From NCBI RefSeq assembly GCF_000295095.1, contig NZ_JH806634.1, positions 483,092 to 547,091 of the forward strand: a stretch of DNA of 64,000 nt. Direction: 5' to 3'. This document shows positions 8,201 through 17,471 of this stretch, piece by piece (within the stretch, counting starts at the first letter, position 1; every line of letters begins with the position of its first letter). A program made the translations under genes and the position numbers. A model generated the notes under the pieces. The model was given only the letters and a program-made list of their open reading frames with translations, had not been told where the DNA came from and did no database searches. The stretch comes from Actinomyces timonensis DSM 23838 (GTDB taxonomy: Bacteria; Actinomycetota; Actinomycetes; Actinomycetales; Actinomycetaceae).

Positions 8201-11200
8201 GCGTGTGTCGAAGACGGTTCGGGCCGTGGCCCGGCCCCTGCCGCCACCGGGGACGGCGGGGTGGCCCTCACGGGTGAGGGTGTCGATGACGTAGGCGAGG
8301 AACTGGCGGCGCAGGATCTCCTCGGCGCCCAGGTAGGTGGATGGCGGGGCGACGGCGCCGTCGAGCAGGTGGGCGGGGTCCTCCAGGAGGCGGATCTGGT
8401 TGGGGCGCCCGGGCACGTAGGCCAGGGCGAGGGCGGAGCCGGAGCGGCGGCCGGCGCGACCGACCCGCTGCACATAGGAGGCGACCGTGCTCGGCAGCGA
8501 GCCGAGCATGACGGTGGACAGGTCCCCGATGTCGATGCCCATCTCCAGGGTGGGGGTGGCGACGAGGACGTTGGGTCTCCGGGCTGCTGGATGGGGCGCT
8601 TGAACCCTTGCTCGACGGCGGCCCGCTCGTCGGCATCGAGCAGGGATGTGTGCTCGTGGGCGTCCACCCGCCGCACGTGCGAGGCCTCGTACATGCTGCG
8701 GTAGAAACTGTCTGCGGGGTGCCGGGTGGCGACCAGGTGCCCGGGGCAGCGGGCGACCATGCAGGGGGCGGCGTCGAGCTGTCCGACGGTGGCGCGCGCG
8801 GCGGGCAGCTGACTGCGGCAGGTGTCGCAGACGAGGAGCAGCTCATCCGTGCTGTCGGTCGGCAGCGGGGTGACAAGGATCCGGTCGGCGGGGATGCCGT
8901 AGACGGTGCCGCCGGAGGCGGTGGGGGTGGTGGACAGGACGCCGGCCTCGGCGAGGCGGGCGAGCAGTGCGGCGGCGAGGCGCGCCGAGTGGGAGCCAGT
9001 GACGCTCAGGCACGCGCGGGCCCAGGCGGCGTACCAGGACTTCGGGGAGACGACCGGTGTGAAAGCCGAGTAGCGAGTATTGATATTCCCCTTGACCTGC
9101 GGGAAGGAGGGCGCGGAGCGCCCAGCCGGGAAGGCGGGCTGCCCCTGGTTGCGGCGTCGTTTGTACCAGATCCACAGGCGCTTGCCGTCCTCCTCCTTGT
9201 ATCGCGTCAGCCACTCGTGGTCGATGGCGCCGTCGCGGCGCATGCGCTCCACCGTCCCGCGCACCCAGGCGAGCAGGTCGGCGTCGGTGAGGGTGCTCAG
9301 GCCGGGCAGGGCATCGGGGGCGCCGTCCTCACCGAGAGCCGCTCGGGCGATCCGGATCAGGTCCGCGGGCCGGCCGGCGTCCACGTGGACGGTCAGGGAT
9401 CCGGTGGCCTCCAGGGTGCGGCCGTAAGTGGACTGGAGGCCCACCTCCAGGGCGATGTCGAACAGGAGCCGACGGCGCACGTACTCGGCGGCTCGCCGGC
9501 GCTTACTGGTGGTGGCATCGGGGTCCCAGTAGGGCTTGAACCGCGGGTGCTCGGCGAGGGCGGCGGGGACCAGGCGGTAACGGTCGAAGGCGTCGTTCGC
9601 CGCGTCGTCGAGGGTGGCGTCGGCCCAGTCGGACAGGGTCGTCTCGGCGTTGAGGGCGCCGCGCAGTGCGGAGCGCAGGCTCATCGTGTGGGAGCGCTGG
9701 TCGACGAAGCCGGCCCGGTGGGCGGCGTCCTGGACGGAGTCGGTGAAGATGAGGGCGCGCTTGTCGGCGTCGTCGAGGGCGTCGTCGCCGAAGAGGGTGG
9801 TGAGGCTGACGGACAGGAGGGTGGCGACGGCGGAGCCGAGGAAGCGGATGGAGTCCGTGGCCCCGCAGGAGGGGCAGACGTCGTGGGTGGTGTCGTCGGC
9901 GATGGCGCGCTCGTCGCCGGTGAGGACGAGGACGGGCAGGTAGCGGCCCTCGCGGGCCTCCAGGGAGCCCTCCTCGGGGGCGCGGGTGAGCAGCTCGCGG
10001 TCGGCGACGGAGTACCAGCGCAGCCCGGGGTGGTGGCGGGCCGGATCCGGCTCACCGGCCTCGAGGCGGCGGTGGTAGTCGGCCTCCTCCCCGGGGGCGG
10101 CGAGCAGCGCGCGGAATCGGGTGTCGCCGGTGAGTCGGTCGCGGCGCACCTCGCTCTGGTCGACCTTCTCCCCCTGTCCGGTGGGGGCGAGGCTGATGCC
10201 CCATCCGGATCGGCCGCAGGAGCGGCAGTACAGGGCGGGCCGAGCCGGGACGGTCTGCGCGATGTGCTGGTCGGTGGTGTCGGACCAGCGGAAGGCGGGG
10301 CGGGCATCGAGGAGGCGGTCCACGCGGGTGACCTCGCGGATCCACAGGGTGACCTCGACGCCGACGGCGCTGCGGTCAGGGGCGCCGTCGAGACCCGCTC
10401 GGATGGTGGAGAGCGCGGCGAGGAGGACGGCCAGGGCCTGGCGGCTGACGGCGGGGTCGGTCAGCTGGGCGGGGGAGAGGAGAGAGGCGGCGAGCCCGGC
10501 CAGGGGCGTGGCCCGGTCGGCGAGGCGGATGAGCTCGACGACGTCGGGGTGGGCCTGGATGGCGTGGGCGAGGTCGGGGGCGGTGAGGCCTGCAATACGG
10601 TCGGCGGGCCGGCCGTTCTGCGGCCGGTAGAGGACGGCGGCGACGTCGGCGAGGAGCCGCTCGGGGGCGGTGACGGGGTGGCGGGCGAGGCCGGCCAGGT
10701 GGGTGAGGTCAGTGGGGGAGAGTGCGGTGAGACGGCGGGCTGTGAGGCCGAGGGACGCGGTGGCCGCCTGGTGGGGCTCGGCCCATGCATCGAGGCCGGC
10801 GCGGGTCTCGGTGATGACGGCCTCCGTGGGCAGGTCGGCGCCGAAGACGTCGCGGGCGAAGGTGAGCATGCGGGTGGGGTCGCCGCCGTCGCCGAGGGTG
10901 GCGGAGGTGGCCACGGGGCACAGGGGGCCGAGCGGGGAGCGGGCGTAGTCGGCCTGGCGGGGGTCGTCGTCGGCCAGGTGGGCGTGCAGGGTGAGGCCGA
11001 GGCGGCGCAGGAGCATGGCGACGTCGGTGCCCTGGGCGCCGTCGTAGGTGTGGAACTCGTCGAGGACGAGGTAGGTGAGGGATGAGGCGGAGGCGCTCCA
11101 CAGCTCGCGGTCCTGTGGGCGCAGGAGGAGCTGGTCGAGCATCTTGTAGTTGGTGAGGAGGATGTCCGGCGGGTTGTCGCGGATGGCGTAGCGGTCGGTG

Positions 11201-11760
11201 ATGAGGGAGGCGGGGGTGACGCGCGCGGTGGGGGTCTCGGAGGCGTCACCGGTGTAGAGGGCGGCGCGGATGCCCGCCAAGGCGGGGTCGGAGGTGAGGA
11301 GGCGGGCGAGGCGACCGGCCTGGTCGGAGGCCAGGGCGTTCATGGGGTAGAGGATGAGGGCCTTGAGTCCGGTGACGCCCTCGGCCCGGGCGCGCAGGAC
11401 GTGGTCGAGGACGGGGTGGAGGAAGGCCTCGGTCTTGCCGGAGCCGGTGCCGGTGGTGATGAGGGTGGGCTGGGGGCGGTGGCCGTTCTTGGTGGTGAGG
11501 CGCTGGTAGGCCTGTTCCTGGTGGTGGTAGGGGGTGAGGTCGGGGTCCCAGTCGAGGGCGTTGGAGCGGGCGCTCGCGGGCACGTAGGGCAGGCGGAGGC
11601 GGACGAAGGGGCCGACGAAGACGCCGTCCTGCTCGTCGACGAGGAAGTCGGTGAGGGCGCGCCGGGGCTCGGCGTCCGTCAGCGCGAAGGTCGTCGACAG
11701 GTAGTCGACGACGGCGGCGCGGATGCGCTCGGCCTGGAGGCTGGGGAGCAGGAGGGGCAT
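5285..11760 (-). pseudogene. Giant DEAD-box/DUF1998 helicase with nuclease-like tail, split by a 1-nt frameshift
   Basis: One gene of 2,158 codons if a single missing base near 8571 is restored: the frame then passes from FKRPIQQPGD directly into PNVLVATPTLEMGIDIG. The N-terminal helicase half has Walker A ITTGTGSGKT (101-110) and DEFH (234-237). The second half has the motif VI region VQRVGRAGRRSGSA, zinc-binding cysteine pairs (CERCGY, CPRCGD, CEACGK), a DUF1998/MrfA-like region with HDLVPGGTGYL and CPCAAEGKDMCHRC (about 1630-1690), and a tail with TRPDF, DGLRYHA and KRADLRAHGYRVIS (about 1790-1840) resembling a PD-(D/E)XK or DUF559-type nuclease. The arrangement recalls DISARM DrmA plus DrmB in one chain. 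Both open halves are long, so the lesion is recent or a sequencing error. Confidence 0.8.
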
Positions 11761-11949
11761 GGTGCTGAGGTGGGGTGCGGAGGAGGCCGGGCGAAGAAGG
11801 GCGGTGGTTGGTGGGTGGGCTTGTGGCCCTGAGGTGAGGCTAGCGCAGTGGAAGGACGCTTGGGCTGAGCCTGAAGAGAAGGATGCCCAACGTGGGGAAT
11901 AGGCTGCCTCATTTGTGTCGCACCGTGGTCACGAGCCTTGACCAGACCT

Positions 11950-11977
11950 CACACCGGTAACTATAGTTACCGGTGTG
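11950..11977. promoter_or_regulatory. Perfect 28-bp palindromic operator
   Basis: The half-site CACACCGGTAACTA is followed immediately by its exact reverse complement TAGTTACCGGTGTG. The palindrome overlaps the GTG start codon (11975-11977) of the small toxin-like gene. A perfect 14+14 repeat covering a start is the classic layout of an autoregulated toxin-antitoxin operator, most likely bound by the HTH partner gene. It also lies about 190 bp upstream of the divergent DUF1998 helicase gene. Confidence 0.7.
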
Positions 11978-12187
11978 GGGTACTTGAAGAGCGCATGGAA
12001 GCACGGTCTCGTGCGCGAAGATGTCGACCACACTCTGAGTAATCCCGTAATTGTCCATTATTTCGATGGGCATGTCATCGTCATAGGATCCACAAGATCT
12101 GGTCGCCTCATTGAGGTTGGCGTCAATGATGATGATTTCGTCTTTCATGCCATGCCCGCACGCGAGAAGTTCTTGAGGAGGAAGTGA
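11975..12187 (+). CDS. Small toxin-like protein (RelE/BrnT-like)
   Basis: 70 residues from a GTG start buried in the 28-bp palindrome. The sequence shows SAWKHGLVREDVDHTLSNP, a strand pair containing VIVIGSTRSGRLIEVGV, and the ending FHAMPAREKFLRRK. This resembles a family of small actinobacterial proteins (KHG..-DA.., GRLLE.., HAMPAR.KFL) that are regularly encoded just ahead of a short HTH protein and are thought to be RelE/BrnT-like toxins. The downstream HTH gene starts three bases after its stop with a GAGGAGGA ribosome binding site, so the two are coupled. Toxin activity is inferred only from size, pairing and operator position. Confidence 0.6.
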   Translation: MGYLKSAWKHGLVREDVDHTLSNPVIVHYFDGHVIVIGSTRSGRLIEVGVNDDDFVFHAMPAREKFLRRK

Positions 12188-12190
12188 ACG

Positions 12191-12442
12191 ATGAGGACAA
12201 CTGAGGAGATGCTCGACGAGATTGAAAATGCCAATGGTGGAGAAGGACCGGATCCTCTGGCTACGGTCGACGATCCCGCTCTCGCTCGGATCGCAGTCGC
12301 GCAGATCCGGGTCCGTGCCGCTGAGCGCGCGCTCGACGACGCGGTTATGGTCGCACGTGAGGCTGGCCTGTCGTGGCAGGCAATTGGCGACGTGCTCGGC
12401 ATGACTCGCCAGGGTGCCAACAAGCGCTTCCATGCGGCGTGA
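12191..12442 (+). CDS. Small HTH antitoxin-like protein
   Basis: 83 residues ending in a helix-turn-helix (AREAGLSWQAIGDVLGMTRQGANKRF, spread over about residues 54-79), the form seen in sigma-region-4-like antitoxins and regulators. The ATG is preceded by a strong GAGGAGGA sequence inside the end of the upstream gene. It probably neutralises the toxin-like partner and binds the palindrome at 11950-11977 to repress the operon. No other domain is visible. Confidence 0.65.
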   Translation: MRTTEEMLDEIENANGGEGPDPLATVDDPALARIAVAQIRVRAAERALDDAVMVAREAGLSWQAIGDVLGMTRQGANKRFHAA

Positions 12443-12489
12443 GGGTTTACGTGTACCGCCATGCTATTGAGGGCAACCTTCCGCTGTGA

Positions 12490-12558
12490 GCCGACCTTGT
12501 TTCGCAGCAGGCCCGTCTCGGGATCGAGATATGGGTCGACGAACTCAGTCGAGGCCAT
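12490..12558 (-). pseudogene. Fic protein remnant (N-terminus only)
   Basis: From the ATG at 12558 the frame reads STEFVDPYLDPETGLLRNKVG, the well conserved N-terminus of Fic/DOC-family AMP transferases. After about 23 residues the similarity stops; neither the catalytic HPFxxGNGR motif nor the rest of the fold exists downstream, where the small HTH gene lies instead. The start overlaps the end of the antitoxin remnant, as in intact VbhA/VbhT-like operons. It is a truncated relic. Confidence 0.7.
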
Positions 12559-12735
12559 AGCGGGCGCGGGCCACAAACTCGTCAGAGTCGATGCGACCGG
12601 CGATGTACTCGCGGGCGTCCTGGCGGCCGGCTTCCGTCACTGTCAGGCCCTCCATCTCAACGCTGTGGATTGCCTCGACTACGCGCAGGTCCCGCTCGGC
12701 CTCGGTCGTCGCAATGGTGCAATATCAGTGGCCAC
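12545..12735 (-). pseudogene. VbhA-like Fic antitoxin with 8-bp frameshift
   Basis: A GTG at 12735 preceded by GGGGAGGAG starts VATDIA, then the frame is broken. In another frame the sequence continues TTEAERDLRVVEAIHSVEM, then EGLTVTEAGRQDAREYIAGR, then IDSDEFVARARYGLD and a stop. This is the canonical VbhA-type antitoxin that blocks Fic AMPylation through an inhibitory helix. The break is explained by an 8-bp near-tandem duplication (ATTGCACC before ATTGC). Without it the gene is exactly 61 codons. Its toxin partner is reduced to a fragment, so selection on the antitoxin has probably lapsed. Confidence 0.75.
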
Positions 12736-13589
12736 GGGACACTCCTCCCCCTCGACGTTAGTGTATTAAAGCGAATTGCCTGAAAACAGCCCAGGGAGAG
12801 CTTCGGATCATTGATTTATCCCCACCGAACGCCCGAAGAACTGTTTGTAATTCGGGAGGGCGGTGGGTACTGGCCGCGTCCGGCGCTTGTTGACCATGTG
12901 GGGATGCGGAAGTGTTCGAGGCAGGTTCGGGCCTTGGCGGCCCACCCGGTGAGTGCTGCGGTGCTCTGTTCGCGGGCGGCTTCGACAAGCTTGGCCAGCA
13001 TCTGCTTGTCGATGCGGAAGGGGAAGGCGTGGTGTGGCCGTAGCGGACACCGCCGCACACCCACTGGATGAGCTCGAGCTCCTTAAGGTCGGTGAGGCGC
13101 CAGCGAGTTCAGCACATCCTGCAGCCAGCGCCCCTGGCAATCTACTCGATGGCGGTGGGTCCTTGGGTGGAGCAGCCAGGGAGTCGGGCTGCCAGGCCCT
13201 GGAGGGATGTATGTAATCCTTTCCGGGGTCCGCCGGCCAGAGGGGGAGACCTCCGCCGTTCGAGAGTGCTCGGCAGGAGGTGGAGGGGCCAACGTGCGGT
13301 GGCAGTTCGGGGAGTGCGTCCGGCTCGGCTCATACCCGCAGTAGTGAACGACACCGGCGTCTCGGTGACATGCCCGACGAGCTGAGCGGGGTGCGACTGC
13401 TGCGGACGGTGTCATCGGATCACAATTGGGTTACTGTTCGCCCGTGAGGGCGCCAGTGGCGATGGTGTGGAGCCGAATGATGTGACCACGGGGTAGCCTG
13501 GGTTTACCGGCTTCGTGTGACAGCCTCGGTAGGTACTCGTGGGTCCTGCCAGCCAGGAATGACCACTAAGTGGAACGGGGGGTGACAAG
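12736..13589. other. Gene-poor interval
   Basis: About 850 bp with no frame that I can support as a gene. A minus-strand frame near 12,900-13,060 (KQMLAKLVEAAREQSTAAL) has plausible composition but no recognisable family, start or ribosome binding site. It may be a further relic of the Fic-bearing element. The last 30 bases carry the GGGGGGTG-type ribosome binding site of the PIN-GNAT gene. Confidence 0.5.
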
Positions 13590-15056
13590 GTGGGTCGTGA
13601 CCCAAAGAAGACCGTAGTGCTCGACACCAACGTTTTCATCCACGCGCAGGACTACGCTCAGCGGGATCATGAGGCTGGTGAGGTCGCGGCCGAGGTGCTT
13701 CAGGCAATCGGCGAGCTGGGATACACGCCGGTAATCGCGCAGGGCACGCTCGACGAACTCGCCCGCAGCGGGGAGTTCAGGGACGCCCGGACGCGTGAGG
13801 CCGAACGCTACGCACGACTTGTTCCCGGACCGCCCGGGGACCTGCGGCAGCGTGCGGGCTACGGTGAGGTCCCGGGGGTGAACGACGAGTGTGACCTGCG
13901 CATCCTCGCCGCGCTCGACCAAGGGCTCGCTGCATGGCTGATCACTAACGACAAGAGGATGATCGGGCACGCCACGCAGGCGGGCTTGACCCACGTGCTA
14001 GATGCACGACAGTTCCTAGAGTTCCTGGATCCGGCTCGCCACCCGCTGGAGCCTCCGCCGCAGGTCGAGACGGTACCACCGGCTAGGGTGAACATCGGCT
14101 CGCCGTTCTTCTCTTCCTTGGTCGGCTCCTACCCCGAGTTCGGTGACTGGTGGACGGGCAAGGTCATACCTCAGGGGCGGGCCACCTTAGTGGTCGGAGA
14201 TCCTGAGGACCCCCTAGCATTGGCTGTCCTGAAGGAGGAAGACGTCGATTACGGTCTGCCTTCGGATACTACTAAAATATGTACCTTTAAGGTCTCAGGT
14301 GATGCCCGTGGTCAGCGCTATGGAGAACTCCTCCTCAAGGCTGCTTTCCAGTGCATCCGCGCTGTCCCCTCCAGCACCGCCTTCCTGGAGGTCACCGAGG
14401 GGAACGAACTGGTCGAGTGGCTCGAACGATTCGGCTTCGAGGTACTGCCTGGACGGAGGGCCGCCAATGGCGACCTGGTCATGGTCAAGCACCTCACCGC
14501 TGGTGGGCGCCGTCGAGGTATTGACCCCTGGACCTACCACAAAACCTACGGGCCTGGCGCCCTACGGGTCGGGAAGGCCTTCCTGGTGCCCATCAGGCCA
14601 GGGTGGCATGAGCGCCTGTTCCCAAGCCCGGAGGCGGTGCAGCCCTCGTTGCTCGCCGAGTTCACGGAACCCTGCGGGAACGCCATCACAAAAGTATATA
14701 TCTCCCGCACCCGTAGCCGGCAACCAAGCAGAGGAGACGTACTCGTGTTCGTCGAGTCCCAGACCGGGTGGCGCGTCTCCAACCTCGGGGTCGTCGAGGA
14801 GGTTCTCGTCTCACAGGACCCGATCGAGGTGCTCCGGTTCGCTGGCAGCCGCACGGTCTACACGCCCCAGGAGGTCAACTCCCTGTGCTCCAAGGGGGAG
14901 GTCCACGTGATGAAGTTCAGACACGACAGGACCCTCACGGAGCCGTGGAAACCTGGAACGCCCGGCTATGATGCCCTAGTGAGTCGACCACCACAGTCGG
15001 TCACGGCCGTGCGGAAGGAGGGCCTGGAGTGGCTCAGGCAGCAGGTGGGCGGGTAG
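13590..15056 (+). CDS. PIN-GNAT-PUA-like multidomain protein
   Basis: 488 residues from a GTG at 13590 with an upstream GGGGGGTGAC ribosome binding site. Residues 1 to about 150 are a PIN ribonuclease domain: D12 in VVLDTNVFIHA, the acidic patch NDECDLRILAA and LITNDKRMIGHA give the usual catalytic aspartates and glutamate. Residues about 195-275 look like a GNAT acetyltransferase fold (GDARGQRYGELLLKAAFQC, with an acetyl-CoA-loop-like RGQRYG). The C-terminal third (GDVLVFVESQTGWRVSNLGVVE) resembles a PUA/EVE/ASCH-like module. An ASCH protein follows five bases after the stop. Such PIN-GNAT proteins occur next to ASCH genes on mobile islands; an RNA-targeting role is inferred, the substrate unknown. 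Confidence 0.7.
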   Translation: MGRDPKKTVVLDTNVFIHAQDYAQRDHEAGEVAAEVLQAIGELGYTPVIAQGTLDELARSGEFRDARTREAERYARLVPGPPGDLRQRAGYGEVPGVNDECDLRILAALDQGLAAWLITNDKRMIGHATQAGLTHVLDARQFLEFLDPARHPLEPPPQVETVPPARVNIGSPFFSSLVGSYPEFGDWWTGKVIPQGRATLVVGDPEDPLALAVLKEEDVDYGLPSDTTKICTFKVSGDARGQRYGELLLKAAFQCIRAVPSSTAFLEVTEGNELVEWLERFGFEVLPGRRAANGDLVMVKHLTAGGRRRGIDPWTYHKTYGPGALRVGKAFLVPIRPGWHERLFPSPEAVQPSLLAEFTEPCGNAITKVYISRTRSRQPSRGDVLVFVESQTGWRVSNLGVVEEVLVSQDPIEVLRFAGSRTVYTPQEVNSLCSKGEVHVMKFRHDRTLTEPWKPGTPGYDALVSRPPQSVTAVRKEGLEWLRQQVGG

Positions 15057-15061
15057 CGCTC

Positions 15062-15454
15062 ATGTCGATACATCCTCGGTACGCTCGCGCGATTCTTGAG
15101 GGGCACAAGACTGTAGAGTTTCGCAAGCGCCCCCTCGCCAAGGATGTCACCCACGTCGTCATCTATTCCACTGTGCCGGACCGGGCGGTTGTCGGATATT
15201 TCACTGTCCGGGCGCAACAGACTCGGACACCTTCCGAACTGTGGAAAGAGTTCCACGAGTGGGGGGTGATCGGTGAGGCTGATTTCTTTTCCTACTACGC
15301 TGGCAGGGACCGGGCGGTCGGTATTGAGGTTGGGACGGTGACCCGGCTGCGTGCCCCGCTGTCGCTGACCGGTGACCTGGGCCTCGTGCAGCCGCCGCAG
15401 AGTTTTCAATACCTGAGTGATGTTGGGTTCGCAAAAGTACTGGCTGCAGCCTGA
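15062..15454 (+). CDS. ASCH domain protein
   Basis: About 130 residues. It begins MSIHPRYARAILEGHKTVEF followed by RKRPL, the signature start of ASCH-superfamily proteins (PUA-like beta-barrels that bind RNA or modified nucleotides). The ATG at 15062 is five bases after the PIN-GNAT stop; an in-frame GTG at 15029 inside the previous gene is an alternative. The tail RAPLSLTGDLGLVQPPQSFQ is also typical of family members that act as RNA-binding or nucleotide-modification readers. Coupling to the PIN-GNAT gene suggests they act on the same RNA. Confidence 0.75.
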   Translation: MSIHPRYARAILEGHKTVEFRKRPLAKDVTHVVIYSTVPDRAVVGYFTVRAQQTRTPSELWKEFHEWGVIGEADFFSYYAGRDRAVGIEVGTVTRLRAPLSLTGDLGLVQPPQSFQYLSDVGFAKVLAAA

Positions 15455-15831
15455 AAGCTATCGCAGGAACTTCCGTCCACTCCGAACGTGCCCGGGTGAC
15501 TCGGTTACTGGGGTATTGCTTGTCCGGTAGACGATGATGGATTCCGCGTGACTGTGATCCGTTAGCACAGGTAGCGTGACATGCGCGGTCTTTGGTGCGT
15601 GACCTTGGTAACGTCGGCGGTTCGGGGTGCTCGTGCTATGTCAAGAGCCACGTCAGTCGGTTTAGAACCTTGGATGCAGGACCTGACGACCTGAGGTATA
15701 TTTGGCGAGGCGGGGCGACGGTTTGGCCGAGGTTCCGGGCGATAGCGGAAGACTATCCGTTGCACCCAGGTGCCTGTTGACAGGCGTCTGTTGTGTTGTC
15801 ATCGTCCGTCAATCTTTTCGGGAGGGGTGCC
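15455..15831. other. Intergenic interval
   Basis: No supported gene. A TTGACA at 15777-15782 could be the -35 box of the next gene, although the matching -10 element is weak. The GGGAGGGG ribosome binding site of the next gene lies at about 15819-15826. Confidence 0.4.
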
Positions 15832-17151
15832 ATGGCGATAGAATCAGGTTCCTCAGCACACTGTGAGATAGTTAAGGGGGATGTGGCGTGTGCGACTGAC
15901 CAGGGCGATGACGCTGTCGAGGTGGTTGCTGCAGTGGACGCGTCTGGTGGTCTGGTCGAGCAGGACGGTGAGCTCTACTGGGGGCTCGCCCGGCATGATG
16001 ATGACTACAGGCTCCTGTTCGGGGATGCGAGACAGGCTCTCGCGCTTCTGCCCGAGCTGGGGGGCGTGGTGGCCTCGCTCTTCCCTGAGACCGTCCTGGC
16101 CGTCGATGTCCCCTCGTCCCTTCAGCAGCAGCTTGACAGTGGGGAGCTCGCCTTTCAGGTGACTCGCTCAGGTGAGAACCTCGCGCACCTGGTGGACCGG
16201 AGCGGGCGGATGCGCCACGTCCTGAAGCTCGACACGCGACGCCTCACCCCGGAGGCGTCGCAGGCGTGGAGCAACCTGCGAGCCAGGGCTGTGCAGCTGG
16301 AGACCATGAGGGGGCTGCGTGATCTCGAGGATGAGGTCGCAGCGCTTCGTGCTGGGCTCCAGGACGACCGCCTTGCTCTGGTAGACAGCGCCTGGTCGCT
16401 GATCGAGCAGGCGCGCACCGTCTCGGACGGCAAGTACCGGAAGGACCTGCTTTGCCAGGCCCTGGATAAGGCTGTTGAGGCGCGCGATAAGCTCGCACGC
16501 TCCATCGACCGTGACCTGTCCGACCTCGCGAAGCAACGAGAGCACGGAGTAGTGCAGCGATTGGTCGAAGAGGTAGCGACCCCGCTTCGGTCGAAGAGGT
16601 CGTTGACCGAGGTGAACGCGGAGCGTGCCGAGCAGGTCGTGCGCTCTGTTGCGGTGATGGAGAGCGCGACCCGGGCGGTAGCCCTGGTGCACATGCATCA
16701 CGGTGAGCCCGACGCCGCGAGGACCGTGCTCGGCCAGTTCCAGGACATGCTCAGGCAGCGGCAACTGGACGACGACGCTGTCATCACGGCGATCAGCTCG
16801 TTCGCCCGCGAGGACCAGAAGCCGATCCTCGCGCAGGTCCTCTCGTCCCATGCCCGTGCGCTCGAGATCTGCGGGGCGGAGCCGGTGGCAGTGCACATGC
16901 TGCCTCCCGATGACGTTGATGTCGATGCATCCTGTGAGGAGGGGGTCACGAGCGCTCCCGTACCGACGTGCAGCCAGTGCGGCAGGGACATCGAGGCCGG
17001 TGCGACCATGTGCGCCTACCACCGAGGCAAGAAGCAGGAGGCCAACGTGAAGATCATGGGGGGAGTCGTTCTCGGGATGGGGACGCTAGCAACGTACAGG
17101 CCGAAGGCTCTGAAGGTAGATCCCAAGATCTTGAGGTTTCTTCGCCCATAG
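15832..17151 (+). CDS. Coiled-coil protein with C-terminal zinc ribbon, unknown function
   Basis: 439 residues from the ATG at 15832, chosen for its GGGAGGGG ribosome binding site. I do not recognise a family. The first 120 residues are acidic and mixed. Residues about 150-270 are rich in charged heptad-like sequence (ETMRGLRDLEDEVAALRAGL, KAVEARDKLARSIDRDLSD) and probably helical or coiled. Near the C-terminus CSQCGRDIEAGATMCAYH gives a CxxC...CxxH zinc knuckle, followed by a hydrophobic VKIMGGVVLGMGTLATY that might touch a membrane. It stands alone between the ASCH gene and the convergent DUF4062-like gene. It is either a cargo defence gene or an island hypothetical. Confidence 0.6.
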   Translation: MAIESGSSAHCEIVKGDVACATDQGDDAVEVVAAVDASGGLVEQDGELYWGLARHDDDYRLLFGDARQALALLPELGGVVASLFPETVLAVDVPSSLQQQLDSGELAFQVTRSGENLAHLVDRSGRMRHVLKLDTRRLTPEASQAWSNLRARAVQLETMRGLRDLEDEVAALRAGLQDDRLALVDSAWSLIEQARTVSDGKYRKDLLCQALDKAVEARDKLARSIDRDLSDLAKQREHGVVQRLVEEVATPLRSKRSLTEVNAERAEQVVRSVAVMESATRAVALVHMHHGEPDAARTVLGQFQDMLRQRQLDDDAVITAISSFAREDQKPILAQVLSSHARALEICGAEPVAVHMLPPDDVDVDASCEEGVTSAPVPTCSQCGRDIEAGATMCAYHRGKKQEANVKIMGGVVLGMGTLATYRPKALKVDPKILRFLRP

Positions 17152-17471
17152 AGCCCCAGCGGCGATTTCATGCGGGCTCACCGCAGCAGGTGGACCCGCA
17201 TACGTCGCACGCCATCCACGGCCAGCGAACGGAGGTTTTCTCACCGAGTTAGAGTGCGCGCCCGGCGCGATCGCTAGGATGCTGGAGGGAGGGCGCGTGT
17301 CTTACGGGGAGCACGCAGGGAGCGCGTCCAGGAGCGGATTCGAGGTATATCCCTAGTATTACCTGGAAGGCTCCGACTGACCCCGTCTATGACACACCCA
17401 TCTTCCCGGACCACGTCAACGATTCCCGTCCGTCGATCCCTACCCCGGTAAGAAAGCCTCAATTTAAATAA
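17152..17471. other. Intergenic interval between convergent genes
   Basis: About 320 bp between two converging genes. No coding frame or clear terminator hairpin is supported. Base composition shifts here from GC-rich to clearly more AT-rich (for example the AATTTAAATAACTAGC stretch at about 17460), marking the boundary of the low-GC segment that runs to about 20,830. Confidence 0.4.

Noticed and set aside
5897-11085. Very long plus-strand open frames (935 and 825 codons) opposite the DUF1998 helicase
   Set aside because: They are Gly/Val/Ala-rich antisense shadows of a high-GC gene, with no domain motifs or ribosome binding sites.
11909-12433. Minus-strand 174-codon frame over the small toxin-antitoxin pair
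   Set aside because: The plus-strand genes have ribosome binding sites, an operator and recognisable HTH; the antisense frame has no family features.
12443-13589. Possible tRNA, integration site or CRISPR repeats
   Set aside because: No cloverleaf-like arms, regularly spaced repeats or integrase gene were seen here or elsewhere in the window.
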